The notes under the pieces are model-generated. The model had not been told where the DNA came from and ran no database searches. It saw nothing but the letters and a program-made list of their open reading frames with translations. This document shows positions 52,116 through 59,600 of a DNA stretch of 61,979 nucleotides, piece by piece (position 1 is the stretch's first letter; the number at the start of each line of letters is the position of its first letter). This DNA comes from Planctomycetales bacterium. GTDB lineage: Bacteria; Planctomycetota; Planctomycetia; Planctomycetales; Planctomycetaceae. The stretch covers positions 1 through 61,979 of the forward strand of contig JANQPT010000042.1 of assembly GCA_028285345.1 (NCBI GenBank). Reading direction: 5' to 3'. A program made the translations under genes and the position numbers.

Positions 52116-52546
52116 ACATGTTCGCACAATTCCAACGTCTTCTCGTTCCCGTCGATTTTACCGCAAAAAATGAACGAGCGCTCGACATCGCTTTGGAAGC
52201 CGCCCGGTCGAACTCCGCCCATGTCACGTTGTTGCATGTCATCGAACGGATTGAAAATCTGCCGGACGAAGAACTGGTTGAATTCTACGATCAACTCGAG
52301 ACGCGCGCCCGGTCGGAGCTAGAGTCTATGGCCGAACGCTTCTCGCAAGCAGGCACTCAGGTCGATCGCACGATTCGATTCGGAAAGCGAGCTGAAGAGA
52401 TCGTCCGCGAAGCGGCCGATGCGGACGTCGATTTGATTGTCATGAGCTCACACAAGCTCGATCCTCAGCAGCCCGCACGAAGCATGGCGACGCTCAGTTA
52501 TCAAGTTTCGATTCTCTGTCGATGCCCGATTCTGCTGGTCAAATAG
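52112..52546 (+). CDS. Universal stress protein family (UspA-like)
   Basis: A 144-residue USP fold: RLLVPVDFTAKNERALDIAL at the start and VDLIVMSSHK, CPILLVK later. The ATP-binding motif GxxGx9G(S/T) near residue 115-130 is absent (KLDPQQPARSMATLS instead), so it belongs to the non-ATP-binding type. Starts at the ATGA overlap with the preceding gene. Confidence 0.86.
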   Translation: MNMFAQFQRLLVPVDFTAKNERALDIALEAARSNSAHVTLLHVIERIENLPDEELVEFYDQLETRARSELESMAERFSQAGTQVDRTIRFGKRAEEIVREAADADVDLIVMSSHKLDPQQPARSMATLSYQVSILCRCPILLVK

Positions 52547-52559
52547 CAATGAATCGGAC

Positions 52560-53948
52560 GTGGGCACCGTCGATCGCAGCGGTATGGGCACCCGGAACAG
52601 TACGTCTGTGAACGCGACACCTCAATCCAGCACATCCGGCCAGCAAACTCGACTGCGTCGATCTCTCGGACTGACGGCGCTCACCTTTTACGGCGTTGGA
52701 GACATCCTGGGAGCCGGCATTTACGCGCTGATCGGCGTCATCGCTGGAATCGCCGGAACGGCCAGCTGGCTTTCGTTTTTGTTGGCCATGGGGGTGGCAA
52801 TCATCACCGGGCTCGCATATGCCGAACTCGGCGGTCGGTTTCCACGGAGTGGTGGAGAATCTTATTTCTGCCAGTTGGCGTTTCGATCCAGCGCAGTGGG
52901 TTTCATCGCCGGATGGCTCGTTTTCTGCTCCGGCGTGGTCTCTTTGGCGACGGTCGCTCGCGCATTCGCGGGTTACTGCACCGCGCTGTTGCCGACGGCG
53001 GAGACCATCGCTCCAAATGTCGCTGAATCGGCCGTGATTATTGTGCTGTTGGGAGGCTTGGCCGCGATCGTCTTTGCCGGCATGACCCAATCGTCGGTAT
53101 TCAATATCGTCTGCACCTGCGTGGAAGTGGGCGGACTGCTACTGATCATCGCTGCGGGAGCAATTTTCATCCGCCGCGGAACCGCACCGGTCGTTGTTGA
53201 ACAACCGCCGGGTTGGCTGTCGATCGCTCAAGGTGGTGCACTGGCGTTCTTCGCGTTTATCGGATTCGAAGACATTGTCAACGTTGGTGAAGAGGTCAAA
53301 TCACCCAAGCGCAATGTCCCTCTCGCAATTATTGCAGCAGCGCTGATTGCCGGAGGTATCTATATCCTGGTCGTGCTGACGGCAACTTCAGTCATTGCTC
53401 CTGGTGATCTTGCACAGTCGAAGGCCCCTCTAACCGATGTCATGCAACGGGCGGCACCAGCCACACCGGCGTGGCTGTTCACCGCAATCGCCTTATTCGC
53501 TGTGGCGAACACCGGATTACTGAACTTCGTGATGACGTCACGCCTACTCTATGGCATGTGCCGCCAGAATCTGTTGCCGAGTTGGTTCGGTGTCGTGCAC
53601 CCCAGACGGCAGACACCTCATCGATCAATCTTACTGATCCTCCTGACAGCAGTTGCGATGTCGTTGTCGGGAACGCTTGCATATTTGGCTGCCACGACCA
53701 GCATGCTGATTCTGATCGTGTTCTTCTCGGTTAACCTCTCCTTGATCATCATCAAACGTCGAAGCAGCACTCGTCGAACCGGCTTCCGCGTTCCGTTTTT
53801 CGTGCCAGTCTGTGGCGCATGCAGTTGCCTCATTCTCTGCGGTTTCATGGACGCACCAACGTTTTACACCACCGGTGCGGCACTTGGAATTGGAATCGGC
53901 GTGTTGGCGGTCTCACGATGGTTTCGAAAACAAAGTTCAACTCGCTGA
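52560..53948 (+). CDS. APC-family amino acid permease
   Basis: A 462-residue transporter with about 12 membrane helices and the APC opening FYGVGDILGAGIYALIG; the IGFEDIVNVGEEVKSPKRNVP segment after helix 5-6 is characteristic. GTG 52560 or ATG 52584 may start it. Follows the UspA gene by 13 bases. Substrate unknown. Confidence 0.88.
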   Translation: MGTVDRSGMGTRNSTSVNATPQSSTSGQQTRLRRSLGLTALTFYGVGDILGAGIYALIGVIAGIAGTASWLSFLLAMGVAIITGLAYAELGGRFPRSGGESYFCQLAFRSSAVGFIAGWLVFCSGVVSLATVARAFAGYCTALLPTAETIAPNVAESAVIIVLLGGLAAIVFAGMTQSSVFNIVCTCVEVGGLLLIIAAGAIFIRRGTAPVVVEQPPGWLSIAQGGALAFFAFIGFEDIVNVGEEVKSPKRNVPLAIIAAALIAGGIYILVVLTATSVIAPGDLAQSKAPLTDVMQRAAPATPAWLFTAIALFAVANTGLLNFVMTSRLLYGMCRQNLLPSWFGVVHPRRQTPHRSILLILLTAVAMSLSGTLAYLAATTSMLILIVFFSVNLSLIIIKRRSSTRRTGFRVPFFVPVCGACSCLILCGFMDAPTFYTTGAALGIGIGVLAVSRWFRKQSSTR

Positions 53949-53999
53949 GTAAAATCACTTCAGGCCACGAAAACTGTGCAGTATTAGGCAGTACATCCC

Positions 54000-55547
54000 A
54001 TGTCCACACATTCTTACGACGCGATAGTGATTGGATCAGGTCTTGGCGGTCTAACGGCAGGTGCACTCTACGCGCGGACAGGCGCGAACGTGCTGCTCCT
54101 GGAGCGCAACAAATCATTCGGCGGGGCCGCAACGACCTACCGGCATGGCGCTCTGACCGTCGAAGCATCATTGCACGAAACCACCAGCCCCGCCGTACCG
54201 AGCGATTTCAAACACGACGTTTTCGAGGCCCTCGATCTCGACGATATCGAATTCCTCCCTGTGGAGAACTTCCACGAGATCCGCTGCCCGCTGATCGGTG
54301 AGCCGTTCCTCTTGCCGCATGGGCTACAAGCGGTGGAAACACGGCTGGCGGAACGTTTCCCTCATCAACGTTCGAGGATTCACGCGTTTCTGCGCCATGT
54401 GAACCGCACGCTGAAGGCATTTAACCACTTGCAGGGCCAACACAGTGTTCTTTGGCAACTGGCACATGCGGCGGAATTGCCGCTTGAGCTCTGGGCCGTT
54501 CTTCGCGACATTCGATCTTCGCTCTCCGACGTCATGGCAAGGTACTTTGGCGATGATGAGGCGATCAAGTTTGCGCTCGCGGCCAACTTGCCCTATTTCG
54601 CGGATGATCCCGACACGTTCTGGTGGCTCGGCTACGCTATTGCTCAAGGCGGCTTTCTGGCCAGCGGAGGCTACTTCATCAAGGGTGGCTCGCAATCCTT
54701 GAGCGACCGAATGGCCGAGGTGATCCGTCAGGAAGGCGGCGACACACTGACCGAATGTGAGGTTACCGCAATCGACCTTGACCCTGCGGGTCGCGCGTCA
54801 GGCGTTCGCTACCGATCGGCAGCGGACGATGAGGAAATCGTCGCCCGCGCACCAATCATTTTCGCGAACGCCGCGCCGCATGTGATCGAAGGAATGCTGC
54901 CCAACGACCACCGTCAGGCGTTCATGCAGCCCTACAAAGACCGGCCTTTGTCGATTTCGCTCTTTTCAGCCACCCTCGGCCTGAACAGACCGCCCGCGGA
55001 ATTCGGCGTTTCGAGCTATTCGACCCAGTTGATCCCAGCTTGGATGAAGCGCCTGAGCGATTACAAGCACAGCGCCGAATTGATGAGCGAGATCCCTGAC
55101 GACCGGATTCCGGCGATGGGTATTGTCGATTACAGCCAGATCGACAGCGGACTGACCGATGGCGAACTCTTTCCGCTGAATGTCGTTTGCTCTGACCGGC
55201 TGACAAATTGGGAAGACCTCTCGGACGATGCTTACAGGCAGAAACGAGACTCCTGGACCGACGCAATTGTGCGGCGCCTCGACGAAGAATGGCCGGGAAT
55301 TGCCGGCGCGGTGGTCAATCGAGTCGTCGCCACCGCACGCACCATGCACGAGTATCTGAACACGCCAGGCGGTGCTGTGTACGGCTTCGACATGCGGCCG
55401 CCGGAGCAATTAGGGCCGCCGGGCCGGCCGGAAACTTCAATCAGCGGACTGTGGCTCGCCTCAGCCTTTGCGGGGAGTGGCGGTTTTACTGGCGCGATGA
55501 CGTCCGGCGCCGCAGCGGCGAAGGCGGCACTGGGCTACAAGCCGTGA
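54000..55547 (+). CDS. CrtISO/phytoene-desaturase-like FAD oxidoreductase
   Basis: A 515-residue flavoprotein. The N-terminal FAD motif YDAIVIGSGLGGLTAGALYARTG and the ending VYGFDMRPPEQLG ... LWLASAFAGSGGFTGAMTSGAAAA are those of the carotenoid isomerase/desaturase and retinol saturase group. No membrane helix. ATG 54000 is used without a strong ribosome binding site. Could act in carotenoid or sterol-like lipid metabolism; substrate not deduced. Confidence 0.87.
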   Translation: MSTHSYDAIVIGSGLGGLTAGALYARTGANVLLLERNKSFGGAATTYRHGALTVEASLHETTSPAVPSDFKHDVFEALDLDDIEFLPVENFHEIRCPLIGEPFLLPHGLQAVETRLAERFPHQRSRIHAFLRHVNRTLKAFNHLQGQHSVLWQLAHAAELPLELWAVLRDIRSSLSDVMARYFGDDEAIKFALAANLPYFADDPDTFWWLGYAIAQGGFLASGGYFIKGGSQSLSDRMAEVIRQEGGDTLTECEVTAIDLDPAGRASGVRYRSAADDEEIVARAPIIFANAAPHVIEGMLPNDHRQAFMQPYKDRPLSISLFSATLGLNRPPAEFGVSSYSTQLIPAWMKRLSDYKHSAELMSEIPDDRIPAMGIVDYSQIDSGLTDGELFPLNVVCSDRLTNWEDLSDDAYRQKRDSWTDAIVRRLDEEWPGIAGAVVNRVVATARTMHEYLNTPGGAVYGFDMRPPEQLGPPGRPETSISGLWLASAFAGSGGFTGAMTSGAAAAKAALGYKP

Positions 55548-55560
55548 CCTTTCGCCGTTT

Positions 55561-55728
55561 GTGCGCGGGTACGATTTTGTTCAACGGCGTGCGTAGAGTG
55601 GAGCGAATGCGACGCTGTTCGAACCTTTTCAAAGAGACCCTAAAAGAGTCATCTGGTGTCGTTGCAAGAGTTGCCGGTTCTGCAGCAGCGGCAAAGAAGC
55701 TTTTTCGCCACTGCGGCAATGTCCGAGT
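55561..55728 (+). repeat. Dispersed intergenic repeat, copy B
   Basis: Same block order as copy A at 28974: GCGCGGGTACGAT, GCGTAGA, AGCGAA, GAGTTGC, CAGCAGCGG and TGTCCGAG. Starts about 14 bases after the CrtISO-like stop. No terminal inverted repeats or target duplications are obvious. Confidence 0.6.
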
Positions 55729-55943
55729 ACCCCCAGCGCGGTAATCCGCCACCGCGGAACGAGACGATCGTGCTCAATGAGATCGTCCGTCACGAACGGA
55801 TCGGCGGGCTGATCAAGTGGTACGAACGTGTCGCGTGAATCGCTGACCAACCGGACTTTCATCGACCGCGCAACCGGTGCGCGCCCTGGCTGAAAAGTTG
55901 GCGAAACTTGTTGTGGATCGATCATCTTTTGTGTATATTCGCG

Positions 55944-56149
55944 CTCAGTTTCAGGTGCCGATTTTCGATTGTTCTTCCTTGGCGGACTCAGTTTGCGTAC
56001 ATCATTGTTATTGGACCGCGTGTTGGTGATCGGTAACATGTTTTCGCCGTCAGTTTTCGGCAGCGATTTTTGATCATTCTTCCTTTGCGGGTTCAACTTA
56101 CGCTCGTCACTGTTTTTGGACAGCGCGCCGTCATTGTTTTTGCACCGCG
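55944..56149. repeat. Degenerate tandem repeat downstream of the immunity gene
   Basis: Two units of about 100 bases that match imperfectly (CAGTTTC or CAGTTTT start, TTCTTCCTT, then a TCATTGTT or TCACTGTT core), plus a shorter third copy of that core (three TCAYTGTT-type cores in all). On the minus strand they code K/N/R-rich peptides of the kind K.NDxKS.P. It may be a decayed gene or tip fragment. Confidence 0.45.
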
Positions 56150-56205
56150 CACATGCGACTTCTTCTGCGCCACAACCCTTACGCATCATGGTTTCTTGGC
56201 GCATT

Positions 56206-56625
56206 TCACACTCTAATAAGTCGAATTATATATAGAGTTATTATGCTTGCAAATACTATGCAAGACCCCAAGGACCACATAAACAATTTAACCGACCTTA
56301 CTCGCAATGCCATATACATAAATGGAAGTCCAACAAACATGGCATTTAATCCGGACAGGCTCATAAATAGCATTGAAGCACGGTAACCCCAGCTCACTGT
56401 GATAACACCTGCAGCAAACAATATAACTGATGATAAGGATGCTACTCTCGCATAATGTAAGGCTTGACTAGCTGTGATTTCATTTAATGGTCGCGATTTG
56501 TTGTTCGGTATCCTGTAGACTTTTAAGTTAATAAATGCCATACATGTTGCAATTATTGCTAACACTATATCTATGGTAGTGTGGGTTGCCATAATAATAT
56601 AGTTACACATTGCTAGATCTCGCAT
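56206..56625 (-). CDS. Four-helix membrane protein, candidate immunity protein
   Basis: A 139-residue protein with four predicted membrane helices (about 17-37, 57-80, 83-108, 113-136). AT-rich compared with the flanking sequence. It starts 13 bases after the stop of the RHS protein (ATG 56625; alternatives 56610 and 56592). Position right after an RHS toxin tip, with similar base composition, is the normal place of a cognate immunity protein; a membrane location would fit a membrane-acting toxin. No family recognised. Confidence 0.55.
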   Translation of the reverse strand: MRDLAMCNYIIMATHTTIDIVLAIIATCMAFINLKVYRIPNNKSRPLNEITASQALHYARVASLSSVILFAAGVITVSWGYRASMLFMSLSGLNAMFVGLPFMYMALRVRSVKLFMWSLGSCIVFASIITLYIIRLIRV

Positions 56626-56638
56626 CCATATTCTTTTG

Positions 56639-59600
56639 TTATTCTGCCATTTTGTCGAAAAATTTATCTAGTTCTTCTACTACCCCAGTAATTATTTTTA
56701 TCAAAGCGTCTGATCCCATAGCATAGGCGGTTGAAAGAAAGGTTTTGAATGCCTTTTGCATTGGACCAGGAAAGTGGCCTATAATGTCTTTTAAAAACGT
56801 AGACTGGGTGACGCCAATGACGGTATTTTGTATCGCGTTGTTAAACGCATTTCCCAATTGATCAATTGACTCTAAGGCTGCTAGTTCATTAAAGAAATTT
56901 ACTCCGAAACTGTTTGCCGTTACGGCTATCAATTTCTCGTAGGGATCTTCGACGCCGTTCTCGTCCAAGAATGCAGAGAATTCATGTGCCCAAACCGAAC
57001 TTGCAAAACCTTCGACAAAATCTTGCGTGATTCGAGGATGAGTGTAGTTTTCCAGTTTTCCATTAACAAGGTGTTCGAATGCCTTGGCAGTAACTTTGCT
57101 CATTCCTCCAAGAAAACCTGCCCAAGACGTTTCAAGCAAATATTTTTTGCCATTGACGGCTCCTCCGCCACGAGCGTAAGCAATATTTAATGAAATTCCT
57201 ATTTGTGTACCTACAAATGCACCTTTAACTGGACTGTCCTCGAAATAAAAATAGTAGATACCACTTGTTGTGAGTCCTGCTACAATAGTAGTGGCAACTC
57301 CCACACGACCAATATTACTAATAATTGATGATACAAATCCAATAGATAAGGACAAAACGCTTTCGCCCGTTGGATCAATCCCATTAACCGGGTCGCCATG
57401 TGTATACAGGTATTTATGCAGCGATTGAGGATCGCGAATGTTGCCCGCAAAGTCGTCCAGGCGATTGAAGCGGCCTGTGTTGGGATCGTACCAGCGTGCC
57501 CGCAGGTATTGCAGCCCAATCCGCGAATCGAACGCGTCGCCGCTGTAAAGCAGCGCGGTCAGTGCCTGCGCTTCATCGAAACCGAGGGCGATGCCATATG
57601 CGGTGTACGCGTATTTCTGCAGAAACGCCGCCGTGTTATCGAGCAGAGCCCGCGTTGAGCCGTGACCATCGTACAAGAATGTGCGGGGCGACCCCGCCTG
57701 GCTATTACCCGGCGTAAAGCTCGTCTGGTCGATCACATCGTGTCCCAGCGTGAAGACTTTGGCATCCGTGACCGTCTGCGTGCCCGCATCGCGGGTAATC
57801 TCTTCGATGATTTGGGCGTAACCGGTGTGGTTCATTTCATCAATGAGGTAGGTCGTCTCTTCCTCCGACGTGACCACCAGGGCCGTGTTTGGATCTTGGT
57901 CGGTATCTTCTTCGACCTTGTGAGTTGAGGAAACACGGATGCCGTTGGGATTATAAACGTAAGTCGTCGTCTCCTTCTTGACGATGTTGTTGTTGGAATC
58001 GTAGGTATCGATCACTACCTCTGACATACGTCCCTGCAGATTGTAATCGTAGCTGACGACGCTCAGGGTTTGGTTGGCGTAGGTCGACTTGACCGTTTTA
58101 GTGGTCTGCTGCGTGGCATTGTAGCCGTACGTCGTAGTTCGGTCGTCGGTTTCCAAGTTGATTCCGTCATCGACGTTGCCGACGATTGTGGTTTCGGTGA
58201 TCAGCCGGTCGTTGTCATCGTAGGTGTAGCTATACTGCTCGTCGATCGTGCTATTACTACCCTGATCGACATCTTTGGACAGCCGGTTGCCGACAAGGTC
58301 GTACTCGAATGTCGTTGTATAGTCGAGATTATTGTCGTGGCTGTCGTATTCTTCTTCGATCAATCTTCCCAGGTTGTCGTAGGTCCAGTCGATTGTCGTG
58401 ATGTAGCTGGAGGAGTTCTCCCAGTAGGTCTCGGTGACCGCCGTGCGGCGACCGTCGGCGCGGACGGTGTAGTCGAATTCATAGAGCTTATCGTTGTCAC
58501 TGAGGTCTTGCGGCGTGCCATCCGCCTCGTAATGTGTGAGCACGTCCAAGCGATTGAGTGCGTCATATTCGTAGAACGTAATCACGCCGTTGGACTGATC
58601 GATCCGCTCCAGATTACCAACGAGGTCATAGCTGTATGTCGTGACTTCCGGCGACGTTAATATAACGTCGTTGCGCTCAACGGTGCTAACCGCTTCCAAG
58701 CGGCCCAATGAATCGTAGCTGAACGTCCAATCGTGGGTCGGATCGGCAGGGTCGCCAATGAATTTGCGGGTCTGACGACCGAAGTCGTCATACTCATAAT
58801 TCAGAATGCCTTCGGGCGTATCGACTTGGGTCAGTCGATCGTATGCGTCATAAGCATAGTCCGTATCACCCCGCTCATCGGTGACCGTAGCCCGTTGGTC
58901 GAGGCTGTTATAGAGATACTCGACAACCTCATCGGCAGGATCAGTGTCCGGATCGCTGCCGGGGGTGTAGTAGCGGAGTTCGTCCAGGAAACCGAGGTCA
59001 GTATAGACCCGCTCGGTGATGTTGCCTTCGAAGGAGGTATGCTCGACCAGCCGTAGCGTATCAGCATCGTACTCGAAGTATTCTTTTTGTCCCAGCGGCA
59101 GTTCGCGAGTCAGTTCGTTGCCGAAATCGTCATACGTGAAGAGCGTCTCGCGGTAATCGTCGCCGGTAAATCCGTCGTGATCATAGTCCAGTTGTCCGTT
59201 ATCCCAAATGATGTTATCGCGGATGGCCGTGCGGTTGCCGAACTCATCGTAGATATATTCATAAGCGGGCCGCACGCTGGCGGACGTGTCGGGATGCGTC
59301 ACCGACGGCAGAATCACCGCCGTCAACCGGCCCTGGGCGTCGTAGACGTAGTCCTTCGTATTGCCCATCGCCTCCGTCTCGCTGAGGACGCGGCCGTAAT
59401 CGTCGTACGTCGCCGTGATATAAGAGGCGTCGTCGAAGGTCGTCTTGACGACATTGCCGCGGTCGTCGTATTCGTACGTGGTCTCGCGGTCGAGCGCATC
59501 GCGCATGACAACCTGGCGGCCGAATTGGTCGTATTCGTATTCAGTGCGGGCGGTGACCCCGTCGGCTGTGACCTGCATCGCCGTCTGTTTGCCGTAGTAG

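Larger units (their letters stand above)
55548..56205. other. Repeat-rich intergenic region after CrtISO-like gene
   Basis: About 660 bases between a plus-strand gene and the minus-strand immunity gene. Holds copy B of the dispersed repeat (55561-55728) and degenerate tandem repeats (55944-56149). A minus-strand frame (55629-56204) starts just after the immunity stop but spans both repeats and has no clear ribosome binding site; not called. Confidence 0.5.

Noticed and set aside
55629-56204. Minus-strand frame of 191 codons following the immunity gene
   Set aside because: It runs through both the tandem repeats and the dispersed repeat, and the peptide is low in complexity. The conserved reading frame of the dispersed repeat is a different one.
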